NCBI GenBank assembly: GCA_963747105.1
Contig: CAVVEC010000008.1
Span: forward strand, 420,250 to 484,249
Source: CAVVEC01 sp963747105
Lineage (GTDB): Bacteria > Acidobacteriota > Terriglobia > Terriglobales > Acidobacteriaceae
Direction: 5' to 3'
Length of the DNA: 64,000 nucleotides
Position numbers and translations under genes: made by a program. Shown here in pieces: positions 37,977 to 47,121 of the stretch. How positions within the stretch are numbered: position 1 is the first letter of the stretch; each line of letters starts with the position of its first letter. Under the pieces are notes generated by a model. It did no database searches, was not told the origin of the DNA, and was given only the letters and a program-made list of their open reading frames with translations.

Positions 37977-38066
37977 AACTGAAGGCTGTGTGTCCCTGGA
38001 AGTTCCCCACTGCTGATGACGCTGCGCCCGGCGGTATCAATTGCGCGCGGCGCAAAGGGAGGGTTT

Positions 38067-38765
38067 ATGAAGTCACCTACACGTCCGCCCAAAGTCCGTT
38101 CTGAACTGTCTGGCTCACTTCAGCATCGCCTCAACATGTATGCGCTGGCGGCCAGTGCAGCGGGAGTAAGCGCTCTGGCCTTAGGGCAAAGCGCGGAGGC
38201 AAAAGTCGTTTACACTCCGGCTTCTGTCACGCTTTTGCCGGGAGGCACCTACCGGCTTGATCTCAATCATGATGGAAGGACTGATTTCTCCATCCTGAAC
38301 CGCACTTGTGTCCCTGTTAGCTCCGGTTCTTGTATCTCCTTTGTTGCTGAAAAGGCGAATACGGGCAACTCCGTAATGGGCACGATTGGCCACCCTCCAT
38401 TTGCCCAGGCTCTTCGACTGGGATCACTGATCGGAGGATCCAGCGCGCATCTTTACCCCGGAAAAGCTTTGCTGGCCGGAATCTGGAATCCCGGCACCTA
38501 CTGTTCCGGCGGAGTATTCGGTCCATGGAGAGAAGCCGTAAACAGCTACCTCGGTTGCAAATTTAAGATCAAACACAAGACCCACTATGGTTGGGCGCGT
38601 CTGAGCGTTTATTTTCTGCATGGTGGTCCTTTCCAGGCTGTTTTGACCGGCTACGCTTATGAAACCATCCCGAATAAGCCGATCAGCGCAGGCCAAACCA
38701 AGGGCAAGGACGTAACCACCGTGGAACCGGCCACGCTGGGCAGGCTGGCGCTGGGCAGAAAGTAG
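38067..38765 (+). CDS. GloVer-partner secreted protein (EAKIVYT / HYGWARL family)
   Basis: 232 aa; ATG after GGGAGGG. Signal-like segment YALAASAAGVSALALGQSAEA|KVVYT, then LDLNHDGRTDFSIL, then YLGCKFKIKHKTHYGWARL and VLTGYAYETIPNKPI. C-terminal tail TLGRLALGRK is the shortest version of the LGxLAxG tail. Two cysteines near CVPVSSGSC could bond. Followed after 33 bp by GloVer paralogue C on the same strand, so an operon is likely. Confidence 0.77.
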   Translation: MKSPTRPPKVRSELSGSLQHRLNMYALAASAAGVSALALGQSAEAKVVYTPASVTLLPGGTYRLDLNHDGRTDFSILNRTCVPVSSGSCISFVAEKANTGNSVMGTIGHPPFAQALRLGSLIGGSSAHLYPGKALLAGIWNPGTYCSGGVFGPWREAVNSYLGCKFKIKHKTHYGWARLSVYFLHGGPFQAVLTGYAYETIPNKPISAGQTKGKDVTTVEPATLGRLALGRK

Positions 38766-38798
38766 AGCAGGACTCGCCTGCGGGGAGGAATTACTGCA

Positions 38799-39974
38799 AT
38801 GAGAGTCAAGTATTTGGCGCTGGCATTGACGGCCATGTTTCTGCATGTGGTTCTGGCGCAAGCCCAGGGAAGTTTCACCACAGTTTATAACTTTACCGGT
38901 GGCTCCGACGGGGGTAACCCCTGGGCGGGCCTGGCGCAGGACTTATCCGGCAACCCATACGGAACCACAACCGTGGGCGGCTTCATCTACAACGGCTACA
39001 ACTACAATTGCGGCGCGGTTTACGAGCTGAACACTGCCGGAACGGAAACCGTGCTCTTCGACTTTTGCCCGTATGGGGATTGGCGCAGCGGGACAAATCC
39101 CCTGGCGCCGGTGACTCTGGATGACGCTGGCAACATTTATGGGACCGCGACCTATGGAGGCGTCAACGGCTATGGCACCGCCTTCAAGATCGACACCGCT
39201 GGGAACGAGACGGTGCTGTACGGCTTTCTCGGCGAAGCGGATGGCTGCTTCCCATCGCAAGGCCCGGTCAGGGACAACGCCGGAAACTTGTACGGTACCG
39301 CTTCGGATTTGGGGTGCGGCGCTTATGGGTACGGGGCGATATTCAAGATTGACACCGCGGGGAACTTTTCCGTTGTCCACGACTTCATCGGGTCGGACGG
39401 CGCCTTCCCACAGTATGGACACCTGACAATGGATCCGGCTGGCAACATCTACGGCGTGACCGAATACGGTGGAGCATCCAACAACGGCGTGCTGTACAAG
39501 CTGAATAAGAACGGAAAGCTTACCGTACTGCACAGCTTTGAAGGCGGCTCGGACGGTTGCTGGCCGTACGGATCGGTAGTGCACGATAAACACGGAAACC
39601 TCTATGGGACCACCAGCTACTGCGGCTCCAAGAATGACGGGACGATATGGAAGGTGAGCGAGAAAGGCAAGGAAACGATCCTGCACAACTTCGCCGGCGG
39701 GTCGAGCGACGGCTGCTTTCCCTATGGCGGCGTGGCGCGGGACCCGAAGGGCAATCTGTACGGGGCTACTTACTCGTGCGGCGCTCACAGTTATTACGGA
39801 GCATTGTACGAGTTGAGCGCGAGCGGCAGGCTCACTCTGCTGCACAGTTTTGACAAGTCAGACGGTAGGTATCCTTCTGGCGAAGTGTTGCGGAATGCCA
39901 CGGGCACACTGTCCGGCACCACCTACGAGGGCGGGACCGATAACTACGGGACGGTGTGGTCGTACGTGCCCTGA
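38799..39974 (+). CDS. GloVer tandem-repeat secreted protein (paralogue C)
   Basis: 391 aa; start after GGGGAGGAA. Signal peptide (LALALTAMFLHVVLAQAQ|G). Seven GloVer repeats: VYNF, LFDF, LYGF, VHDF, LHSF, LHNF, LHSF mark their first strands, and GNIYG/GNLYGT turns repeat in each. The final repeat ends GTVWSYVP. Probably one seven-bladed extracellular propeller. The downstream 39975-40220 region holds no supported gene. Confidence 0.9.
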   Translation: MRVKYLALALTAMFLHVVLAQAQGSFTTVYNFTGGSDGGNPWAGLAQDLSGNPYGTTTVGGFIYNGYNYNCGAVYELNTAGTETVLFDFCPYGDWRSGTNPLAPVTLDDAGNIYGTATYGGVNGYGTAFKIDTAGNETVLYGFLGEADGCFPSQGPVRDNAGNLYGTASDLGCGAYGYGAIFKIDTAGNFSVVHDFIGSDGAFPQYGHLTMDPAGNIYGVTEYGGASNNGVLYKLNKNGKLTVLHSFEGGSDGCWPYGSVVHDKHGNLYGTTSYCGSKNDGTIWKVSEKGKETILHNFAGGSSDGCFPYGGVARDPKGNLYGATYSCGAHSYYGALYELSASGRLTLLHSFDKSDGRYPSGEVLRNATGTLSGTTYEGGTDNYGTVWSYVP

Positions 39975-40220
39975 GCCATGGCCACAAGTTCCGATTCCGC
40001 TGTACCGAAGAAAATTGATACTCGGGCTGGACGCGGACATCTGGAAAACAGCTTGATGGGGAAAAACTTCCCCGCGTCCCCAACGCCTCCCATCACACCC
40101 GCCATCGGGCCCGCGGTGCGAATTGCCCAGCGCTCGTTTATACTGACGAGTTTCCCCGCGATGAGCGCGAAGTCGGGCCGGGAAGTGCTTGGAGCATCCC
40201 CGGCATAGGAGAAGATTCGC

Positions 40221-41040
40221 TTGAAGATTCTGGTTTGCATGAAGCAGGTGCCGCAGAAGGATGCCCCGCTCAAGCTCAACGAATCCGGCACCTGGATTCG
40301 CGAAGACGTCTCTTATGAGGTCAATGAGCCGGACGCCTTCGCGCTGGAAGAGGCGCTGCGTCAGAAAGAGAAGCACACCGGAGAAGTGGTCGTGATCACC
40401 GCGGGCCCGGCGCGGGCGCAGCAAGTGCTGCGGGAAGCGCTGGCCAAGGGCGCCGATCGCGCCATTCATCTGGAGGACAATGCTTTCGTCGGTCTGGATG
40501 GTTTGAACACCGCCCGGGCGTTCGCGGCCGCGATCAAAGATGAGCAATTCGATCTTATCTTCACCGGATTGCAGTCCGACGATTACGGCTATGCGCAAAC
40601 CGGCGTGGTGCTGGCTGAACTTGCTCGGCTGGCCCCACGCCACAATCATCATGCAGATTGAAAAAAGCGATGCTGGAATCCGGGTGAAGCGCGAGCTCGA
40701 AGCAGGATATTTCCAGTTCGTCGACATGCCGCTGCCGGCGGTGTTGACGATTCAGTCTGGCATCAATAAATTGCGCTATGCCACGCTGATCGGTATCAAG
40801 CAGGCAAAAAACAAGCCGCTGCGCAAGGTCGCGATGGCGGAGGTTCAATCGGCGGTGAGCGCGAACTTGCAGAAGATCGAGCGCCTGTACGTGCCGCAGA
40901 AGACCAAGAACACCGAGTTTATTGAGGGCTCAGCCGGCGAAGTGGCGAAGAAACTGGTGGACAAGCTGCGCAACGAAGTAAGCGTGATCTATGCCGGCTT
41001 GAGGTTCTCGCAAAGAGTATCTATGGCAGAGGACAATTAA
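40221..41040 (+). pseudogene. etfB: Electron transfer flavoprotein beta subunit, frameshifted
   Basis: The first frame (TTG start, MKILVCMKQVPQKDAPLKL) is normal EtfB up to TGVVLAEL; then one extra base near 40620 shifts the frame. The rest (LLGWPHATIIMQIEK to KKLVDKLRNEV) continues in the next frame. The end is also disturbed: after NEVSVI the frame runs on to MAEDN instead of stopping. EtfB binds AMP and half of the FAD pocket of the EtfAB electron carrier. Either decayed or affected by sequence errors. Confidence 0.85.
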
Positions 41041-42064
41041 TTGTAGTCGCGTTGAACAGCGCGAAGGAAAACTGAACCGCGTCTCGTGGGAGACGCTGAC
41101 CGCCGGGCAGGCGCTGTCGGCTGACACCGGATGGACGCTGGAAGCGGCGGTCGTGGGCAGCGGGGTGGTGAATTTCGGCAATGAAGTCGCCGCGAAAAAA
41201 GTGGCGAAGGTCTATGCCATCGAGTCAGTCCGGCTCGAGCCTTACACGCCCGATGGCTTCGCGGCAGTCTCAAGCAGTTCTCGAATCGCGGCAGCCGAAG
41301 CTCGTCCTGATGCCGCACACTTATCAGGTGCGCGATTTGTCCCCAAGCTGGCAACGGCTATGGGACGAACGGCAATTAGCGACTGCATCGGATACAAAAA
41401 AGACGGTGGCAAGCTGCTCTTCACTCGCCAGATGTTCCAGGGCAAGCTGGCCGCCGATGTCAGCTTCTCCTGCCACGCGCCCTGGTTCGTCACTTTTCAG
41501 AATGGGGCGTTTCGCGGAGACAAAGCGGAAGCCGGAGCCAGCCGCTGCTCCGATTGAGACGGTGAACGTTGAAATTGCCGACGGAGCACCATCCGCAACA
41601 AGCCGCAGGAAGTTTTCAAAGAAGCGAAGCAGGCGGTTGACCTGACGCAGGCCGAGATCATCGTGTCCATCGGCCGCGGAATCAAAGAGCAGAAGAATAT
41701 CGAACTCGCCAAGCAACTTGCGGAGGCGCTGGGCGGAGAGCTTGCGGCGTCGCGTCCCATTTGCGACTCCGGTTGGCTGCCGATGGATCGCCAGATCGGA
41801 TCCTCGGGTCAGACCGTCGCGCCCAAGCTGTATCTGGCCCTCGGTATCAGCGGCGCCATTCAGCACATCGTCGGCATGAAAGGTTCGCGCACAATTATTG
41901 CGGTGAACAAAGATTCGGAAGCGCCAATCTTCGAAATCGCCGACTACGCCGTGGTCGGGAACCTGTTCGACATCGTGCCGCCGCTGATCGAGGAAGTGAA
42001 GAAGGCGAAGGCGAGGGATAGGTCGGCCTCATTCTGCTCGTGTTTACCGGGTTTCGGAGAGTGA
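41023..42064 (+). pseudogene. etfA: Electron transfer flavoprotein alpha subunit, multiply frameshifted
   Basis: Fragments of EtfA appear in order but in changing frames: QLIVVA, KLNRVSWETL, VVGSGVVNFG, ESRQPKLVLMPHTYQV, LATAMGRTAISDCIGY, AAPIETVNVEIADGA, KQAVDLTQAEIIVSIGRGI, and the FAD-binding GSSGQTVAPKLYLALGISG with AIQHIVGM. I count at least six indels (near 41030, 41054, 41265, 41343, 41535, 41592), several in short base runs. The C-terminus also overruns its usual stop. Confidence 0.85.
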
Positions 42065-42071
42065 TTGCGAA

Positions 42072-42108
42072 TTGACTAGTTTATTGACCATAGATAAAAT
42101 AGTGGTCA
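42072..42108 (+). promoter_or_regulatory. Promoter and operator of the Phd/PIN pair
   Basis: TTGACT (42072-42077), 17-nt spacer, TAAAAT (42095-42100). An inverted repeat TGACCA (42084-42089) / TGGTCA (42103-42108) brackets the -10, as expected for antitoxin autoregulation. The ATG at 42108 leaves almost no leader. Confidence 0.6.
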
Positions 42109-42347
42109 TGAATGATGTTTCTATCTCCGAATTCAAAGCCAAGTGTCTTGGCCTGATTGAACGAGTGCACAAAACGCGCCAGCCTTTGCGGATTACGCGT
42201 CATGGCCGTCCAGTTGCGGAGGTCATTCCGGCCGGACCCGACCGCAAGCGAAAGTTCTTGGGAGACATGATCGGGACCGCCGAAATCGTGGGCGACATCG
42301 TTTCCCCAGTCATCGATCTGGAAGACATCGAGGCCTACCGCGATTGA
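42108..42347 (+). CDS. Phd/YefM-type antitoxin
   Basis: 79 aa starting MNDVSISEFKAKCLGLIERV, the usual Phd N-terminal fold, with LRITRHGRPVAEVIPA as the conserved dimer and DNA-binding part; the acidic C-terminus (DLEDIEAYRD) would wrap the toxin. Its stop overlaps the toxin's TTG start (TTGA). The native pairing of Phd antitoxins with PIN toxins is common. Confidence 0.9.
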   Translation: MNDVSISEFKAKCLGLIERVHKTRQPLRITRHGRPVAEVIPAGPDRKRKFLGDMIGTAEIVGDIVSPVIDLEDIEAYRD

Positions 42348-42730
42348 ACCTGCTTCTCGACACTCATATCTGGATTTGGAGCAAATTGGATCCGAAACGG
42401 ATAGGAAAAGGTGCAGCGCGAGAGTTGTCGAACCATGACAACGATCTCTGGCTGTCTCCGGTCAGTGTTTGGGAAGCTCTCGCGCTGATGCAAAAGGGCC
42501 GCATTCGGGTGCGGGATCCGTTGGCTTGGGTCGAGCGCGCTGCTGATCAACTACGAGAAGCGCCGCTGACTCAGGAAATTGTTCGCGCTGGCTTCGCGCT
42601 GTCCTTGCCCCACGCCGATCCGGCAGATCGATTCCTGGCGGCTACCGCCAAGGTTCTGAAGCTAACTTTGGTGACGGCGGACCAAAGGTTGCTCGGCTTG
42701 GGCGAGATAGCCAGTCTGGCGAACCGCTAG
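42344..42730 (+). CDS. PIN-domain toxin (VapC-like ribonuclease)
   Basis: 128 aa from TTG overlapping the antitoxin stop. PIN acidic residues: LLDTH (D6), VSVWEAL (E44), HADPADRFLAATA and VTADQRLLG. A Mg-dependent RNase that probably cleaves tRNA or mRNA when freed from the antitoxin. Its TAG stop falls inside the extended inverted repeat of the adjoining IS1595-type element. Confidence 0.9.
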   Translation: MNLLLDTHIWIWSKLDPKRIGKGAARELSNHDNDLWLSPVSVWEALALMQKGRIRVRDPLAWVERAADQLREAPLTQEIVRAGFALSLPHADPADRFLAATAKVLKLTLVTADQRLLGLGEIASLANR

Positions 42731-43799
42731 CTAGCTTTTACTTATCCGGTTGTTTCAGCCGACCACAAGCGGTAGTGTAAGTGGGTGCCTCGCCCGTCGT
42801 TTCCGAAAACTTTGCGCGAATTCCAGTCGAAGTTTGCCACCGAGGACGGTTGCCAGCAGTATTTGGCCGCCTGCCGCTGGCCGGACGGCTTCGTGTGTCC
42901 GCGATGTGGGAACCAGCGCGCCTATGCAATGCTGAAGCTCAAACGCTGGCAATGCACCGGCTGTCGCCACCAGGTTTCGCTGACCGCTGGGACGATTCTG
43001 CACAATACGAAGACACCGCTAACAGTTTGGTTCTGGGCAGCGTACCTGATGACTACGGATAAGCGTGGCATTTCGCGCATTACTGTTGCAGCGCCAGCTT
43101 GCCCTGGAACGGTATGAAACAGCGTGGATGATGCTGCACAAATTCCGGCGAGCGATGATCAACTTGGCACGTGAGCCGTTACGGGGCGAAGTGGAAGTCG
43201 ATGAGACGTGGGTTGGAGGGACGCAGGCCGGTTTACGAGGAAGCCGGCAACTCAAAGGTCGTAAAGCGGCACTGGTCCTCGTAGCGGTGGAGAAACGCGG
43301 TCGCGCCAGCGGGCGCGCTCGCATGGCCGTCATCCCGGATTTCAAAAGTACAACGTTGATCGCCTTCCTTAAACAAAACGTGGAGGCAGGCTCCACGGTA
43401 TATACCGACGGCCTGAAGAGCTTCACCGGATTGCCAGAAGCTGGTTTTCAACACGTCCCCCGCAGCCAACCCCTGCGAATCGAGCTGCGGCAAGGCGCGA
43501 AGTCGGCGGTGCCCTTGGCAGACCGCGCAATCGGGAATCTGCAGCAATGGCTGATCGGGACCTAGCACGGCGTGAGCCGCGATCAGCTCCAGGTTTATCT
43601 CGATGAATTTGTTTTTCGCCACAATCGCCGCAGGCAACCCATGGCCGCGTTCCAGACCCTGCTCGGCCTTGGAACCGGGCGCAAACCTACAACTTATAAA
43701 CAAATACGCGGCGCCGTGGACCTTTCCACTCGTCCGACAACGCCCGACCCCAAGCTATTGCGTGTTGCTGAAACAACCGGATAAGCAAAAGCTAGCTAG
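42727..43799 (+). mobile_element. Decayed IS1595 (ISXO2-like) element
   Basis: Perfect 18-bp inverted repeats CTTATCCGGTTGTTTCAG (42741-42758) and the reverse complement (43768-43785). After one mismatch the symmetry continues outward as CTAGCTAGCTTTT / AAAAGCTAGCTAG (42727-42739, 43787-43799). The transposase inside is broken in two places. Confidence 0.85.
42785..43784 (+). pseudogene. IS1595 family (ISXO2-like) transposase, frameshift plus nonsense
   Basis: N-terminal zinc ribbon (FVCPRCGNQ, WQCTGCRHQ) and TILHNTKTPLTVWFWAAYL in frame 1 up to ISRIT (near 43075). Then QRQLALERYETAWMML, DDE motifs EVDETWVGG, TVYTDG and the HNRR region in another frame. An in-frame TAG (43563-43565) splits GT from HGVSRDQLQ. 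The element cannot make a full transposase as read. Confidence 0.85.
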
Positions 43800-44213
43800 A
43801 CTTCGACGCTCCGGCTCGATTAGGGCATTTGGATAAATTCTTGCCGCAAGAATTGGCATCTTCAATTCCAACTTCGGGTGCCCGGTTTTCGTCAAGTAGC
43901 AGCGTCCCTTGCTTCCCTTGTACCTGAAGATTGCCGCTTCCGTTGTAAGTCGAGGGTTGGAAGAAAGCGCCGGAAGAAGCCACGGATTGATCCCGCTGAT
44001 GTCCACGAGTTTGTATTCGTACTTGAAAACCATGCCGCTTCTGTCGAGTACCAAGAAATTGTTATTTCTCCATGACACGGTGTCTCCTACGGACAACGGC
44101 CACATTCCAGCCCACAGGGCGCTGAAATTCGGCAAAACCCTTCTTGTCAGCCATATGATCAAGCCAGACAGGGGCGAAACCAAAACTGAGGTAAGAACTG
44201 CTTTGAGTGCCAT
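43755..44213 (-). CDS. Hypothetical protein, 3' end replaced by the IS1595 element
   Basis: 152 aa from the ATG after GAGGTGG; N-terminal hydrophobic segment (AVLTSVLVSPLSGLIIWL), then a soluble part with SVGDTVSWRNNNFLVLDRSG and KYEYKLVDISGINPW. The last residues (CLSGCFSNTQ) are encoded by the IS inverted repeat, so the original C-terminus has been lost. Family not recognised. Confidence 0.5.
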   Translation of the reverse strand: MALKAVLTSVLVSPLSGLIIWLTRRVLPNFSALWAGMWPLSVGDTVSWRNNNFLVLDRSGMVFKYEYKLVDISGINPWLLPALSSNPRLTTEAAIFRYKGSKGRCYLTKTGHPKLELKMPILAARIYPNALIEPERRSLASFCLSGCFSNTQ

Positions 44214-44332
44214 GGCCACCTCACCATCAATATTATGCCAAATCCTAAGCGCCATGCCCCAGGCGATCTTCAATAAGGGTACTTTGGTAATCTTCAGGAC
44301 GGGTATTGGTGAACTGACCGAACGGAGGTAGG

Positions 44333-44512
44333 ATGGAATACACGCGTAGAACAATCAAACAAGCTGCGAATGGAAAGTCCGGGAAAACCCAGATCCGTGG
44401 CCGCACTCGCATTCTGCTGGACCGCATTCGCCGCCGCCGCGAACAGATTCGAGAACGCGTGGGCTTGCTGTCAGATAGCTCCGAGTTGATCCGGGAAGAG
44501 AGAGACCGCTAA
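44333..44512 (+). CDS. Small arginine-rich protein (59 aa)
   Basis: ATG with GGAGGT 6-8 nt upstream; 59 aa starting MEYTRRTIKQAANGK and with RGRTRILLDRIRRRREQIRE in the middle. Very basic, helical and too short for most predictors' cut-offs. It lies 28 bp before hicB on the same strand and could be a DNA-binding component of that cluster; this is inference. Confidence 0.55.
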   Translation: MEYTRRTIKQAANGKSGKTQIRGRTRILLDRIRRRREQIRERVGLLSDSSELIREERDR

Positions 44513-44540
44513 ACTGGACACGCGTTCTACAATATTCCTC

Positions 44541-44777
44541 ATGGACATGACTCTTACGGCCGCCTTCGAGGAAGTTCCCGAATCCGATGGCGGCGGCTAC
44601 GTCGCCTACGCCGAAGAATTGCCCGGCGCCATCTCCGAAGGCGAAACCATGGAAGAAGCCCGAGACAATCTGCGGGATGCGATCGAAATTCTGTTGGAAG
44701 CCAACCGCGAACTAACCGGCAAACGAAGTCCGGGCAGGAAGGTGACTCGGGAAAAAATCAAGGTCTCCGTAGCGTGA
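44541..44777 (+). CDS. hicB: HicB-type antitoxin
   Basis: 78 aa with the partial RNase H fold of HicB: LTAAFEEVPESDGGGYVAYAEELPG is its core strand-turn region, then SEGETMEEARDNLRDAIEILLEA. Order is hicB then hicA, the reverse of the E. coli hicAB locus but common elsewhere. HicA starts 3 bp after the stop. Confidence 0.9.
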   Translation: MDMTLTAAFEEVPESDGGGYVAYAEELPGAISEGETMEEARDNLRDAIEILLEANRELTGKRSPGRKVTREKIKVSVA

Positions 44778-44780
44778 CAT

Positions 44781-44972
44781 GTGAAGCGCGTCGATCTGGT
44801 CCGCCACCTGGAAGCGCACGGTTGCGTGCTGTTGCGCGATGGCGCGAAACACAGCGTTTATTACAATGCAGCTGCCCAACGCACCAGCACCGTGCCGCGG
44901 CATAGCGAAGTCAAAAATCCCACGGCAATCCGGATCTGCAAACAACTTGGCGTACCCGACCCGCTTCGCTGA
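44781..44972 (+). CDS. hicA: HicA-type mRNA interferase toxin
   Basis: 63 aa from GTG. Double-stranded RNA-binding-like HicA fold: LVRHLEAHGCVLLRDGAKHSV contains the catalytic histidine, then TVPRHSEVKNPTAIRICKQLG. Sequence-independent mRNA cleavage is the known activity of the family. Confidence 0.92.
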   Translation: MKRVDLVRHLEAHGCVLLRDGAKHSVYYNAAAQRTSTVPRHSEVKNPTAIRICKQLGVPDPLR

Positions 44973-45074
44973 AGTGTCACGAGACGTTTATCATAGCCAG
45001 TCGCTATCCGCGTTGATTTGTGTGAATCTACGGCGAGGAATTTGTTGCGCTAAGCGCTAAAGGCTGACGTCCAA

Positions 45075-46790
45075 ATGCTGATCTTTCGCAAACCTCTCGA
45101 AGGCATCGATCGCCCGCAGATGCCGGCGGATGTTGTCATCGTTGGCGGCGGGCAGGCGGGCATGGCGTGTGCGCTGCGGCTTTCTCAACTGATTGACCAG
45201 CACAACACGCAGCATCCTGAGTCGCCGCTAAGCAAGGAGAATATCTACGTCCTCGAAAAAGCCCGCGAAATCGGCCAGCACTGCCTCTCCGGAGCACTGC
45301 TCGATCCGCGATCGATGCGTGAACTGTTGCCGGGCTTCGAGAAAGAGGCACCGCTCGATGCCGAAGTCAGCAAAGAGGCGGTTTACTTCTTAACTGAAAA
45401 AAGCAATTTCAAGTTTCCCATCACGCCGCCGCCGCTGCGCGATCACGGCAATTACGTCATTTCGCTCAATCGTTTTGTGAAGTGGCTGGGCAGCAAGGTG
45501 GAAGAAACTGGGATCACGATCTTCACCGGATTCGCCGGATCAGAACTGCTATTTGACGGTGATCGCGTCACCGGCGTCCGCACGGACGACAAAGGTGTGG
45601 ATAAGGAAGGGCACCAGAAATCCAATTTCGAACCGGGATACGATCTGCAAGCAAAAGTCGTGATCCTGGCCGAAGGCACGCGCGGTTCGCTGACCAAGCA
45701 ACTCATCGCTCGCTTCAATCTTGCTCGCGACCGTAATCCGCAGACCTACGGCCAGGGCGTAAAAGAATTGTGGGAGGTGCCGTCGGGCCGCATCGCGCCG
45801 GGCGAGGTGATCTATACGATGGGCTGGCCGCTGACCTCGAAGGAATATGGCGGCGCCTGGATCTACGGCGGCAAGGACTACATTGTCTCGCTTGGCTTCG
45901 TCACTGGCCTTGACTATCCCGACCCACGACTCGATCCCCAGCGGGTGCTGCAGGATTTCAAGCAGCATCCCTTCGTCGCCAAGCTCCTTGCCGGCGGCAA
46001 GATGATTCGCTACGGCGCGAAGTCGCTGCCCTACGGCGGCTGGTGGGCGATTCCGCCGGTCGCGGGCGATGGCTGGATGATTCTCGGCGACTCGGCAGGC
46101 TTCCTGAATTCGCAGCGGCTGAAAGGAATTCATCTCGCCATCAAGAGCGGCATGCTTGCCGCGGAGACTGCGTTCGAGGCGCTTAGAAAAGAGGATTCTT
46201 CCGCGGCCACCTTGGGCGAATTCCAGCAGAAAGTTGAAACGAGCTGGATTAAAGATGAGCTCTGGAAAGTCCGCAACTTCCATCAGGGATTTGAGCACGG
46301 ATTCTGGGCGGGAATGTTCCACGCCGGATTGCAGCAAATCACCGGCGGTCGCGGCCTGCGCAATCGCTATCCCGGGACTGCGGGCTATCAGCACATGAAG
46401 AAGCTCGCCGAATTGCCCGCCGACGGCGGCGATGAGGCCCACCTGCTCGGCCCGACCAAGGGCGATGGCAAGCTCACTTTCGACAAGCTTACTGATCTCT
46501 ATCACTCCGGTACGAAGCACGAAGAAGATCAGCCCGCGCATCTCGTCATTCACGACACCAACATCTGCAACGCGCGTTGCGTGAGAGAATTCGGCAATCC
46601 TTGCCAGAATTTTTGTCCCGCGAACGTGTATGAGATGGTGGACGACGCCGCGCAGCCCAACGGCAAGCGCATCAGCCTGAATCCGTCGAATTGCGTACAT
46701 TGCAAGACCTGCGACATCGCCGACCCCTACCAGATCATCACCTGGGTCCCTCCCGAAGGCGGCGGCGGGCCGAATTATGATGGGATGTAG
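45075..46790 (+). CDS. Electron transfer flavoprotein-ubiquinone oxidoreductase
   Basis: 571 aa. FAD-binding VVIVGGGQAGMACALRL at the N-terminus, quinone-binding region around YGAKSLPYGGWWAIPP, second FAD part GDSAGFLNSQRLKGIHLAIKSG, and C-terminal 4Fe-4S segment with CREFGN..CQNFCPANVYE and NCVHCKTCDI. It takes electrons from EtfAB to the quinone pool during fatty acid and amino acid oxidation. Intact, although the nearby etfB and etfA are frameshifted, which argues that the pathway is used. Confidence 0.96.
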   Translation: MLIFRKPLEGIDRPQMPADVVIVGGGQAGMACALRLSQLIDQHNTQHPESPLSKENIYVLEKAREIGQHCLSGALLDPRSMRELLPGFEKEAPLDAEVSKEAVYFLTEKSNFKFPITPPPLRDHGNYVISLNRFVKWLGSKVEETGITIFTGFAGSELLFDGDRVTGVRTDDKGVDKEGHQKSNFEPGYDLQAKVVILAEGTRGSLTKQLIARFNLARDRNPQTYGQGVKELWEVPSGRIAPGEVIYTMGWPLTSKEYGGAWIYGGKDYIVSLGFVTGLDYPDPRLDPQRVLQDFKQHPFVAKLLAGGKMIRYGAKSLPYGGWWAIPPVAGDGWMILGDSAGFLNSQRLKGIHLAIKSGMLAAETAFEALRKEDSSAATLGEFQQKVETSWIKDELWKVRNFHQGFEHGFWAGMFHAGLQQITGGRGLRNRYPGTAGYQHMKKLAELPADGGDEAHLLGPTKGDGKLTFDKLTDLYHSGTKHEEDQPAHLVIHDTNICNARCVREFGNPCQNFCPANVYEMVDDAAQPNGKRISLNPSNCVHCKTCDIADPYQIITWVPPEGGGGPNYDGM

Positions 46791-47118
46791 CAACGCAACA
46801 AAGTCTTTGGCCGCAGATTTGCACGGATTGACGGATCAGAAACGATTTTCTGGCGCCTGACGTTCAACCCACCCGAGGTCTATAATTGCAGTGAGTTTCC
46901 GACCGCCGCAGCCTCCGGGCATACCCTGGCTGGGACGGCGAGGGAAAGCGTCGCGGGCGAGGGCGCCGGCGCCACACTTTCCCGAGGGCATGGATGGAAA
47001 CGTCCTTGCCTCCCGTGCTTCGCGAGGAGCACATTGGAAAGGAAACGCCAGCTGGGAGTATCCCGCCTGCGTCTCTTTTCCATTCGAGGTTTAAAAGCTA
47101 GCAGCTAGGAGCTAGAAG
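46791..47118. other. Intergenic region with REP and AGCTA repeats
   Basis: Holds a class A REP (46952-46977, CGCGGGCGAGGGCGCC) and ends in an AGCTA-type repeat that abuts moaA. No gene. Confidence 0.6.
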
Positions 47119-47121
47119 CTG
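47093..47121. repeat. AGCTA-type repeat abutting moaA
   Basis: AAAGCTAGCAGCTAGGAGCT then AGAAGCTG; same type as in the rrn spacers. Its last bases occupy the place of the expected moaA start codon. Confidence 0.75.

Larger units (their letters stand above)
37443..38066. other. Intergenic region with an isolated terminator
   Basis: No protein gene. Holds the terminator at 37794-37822 and the promoter-like motif at 37958-37976. The terminator is about 350 nt past the upstream stop, so a short untranslated RNA ending there is possible. Confidence 0.45.

Noticed and set aside
39978..40208. 76-aa frame between GloVer C and etfB
   Set aside because: No ribosome site, no family, biased composition (Ser, Pro, Ala).
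45549..46793. 414-aa frame antisense to the ETF:quinone oxidoreductase
   Set aside because: Shadow of the real gene.
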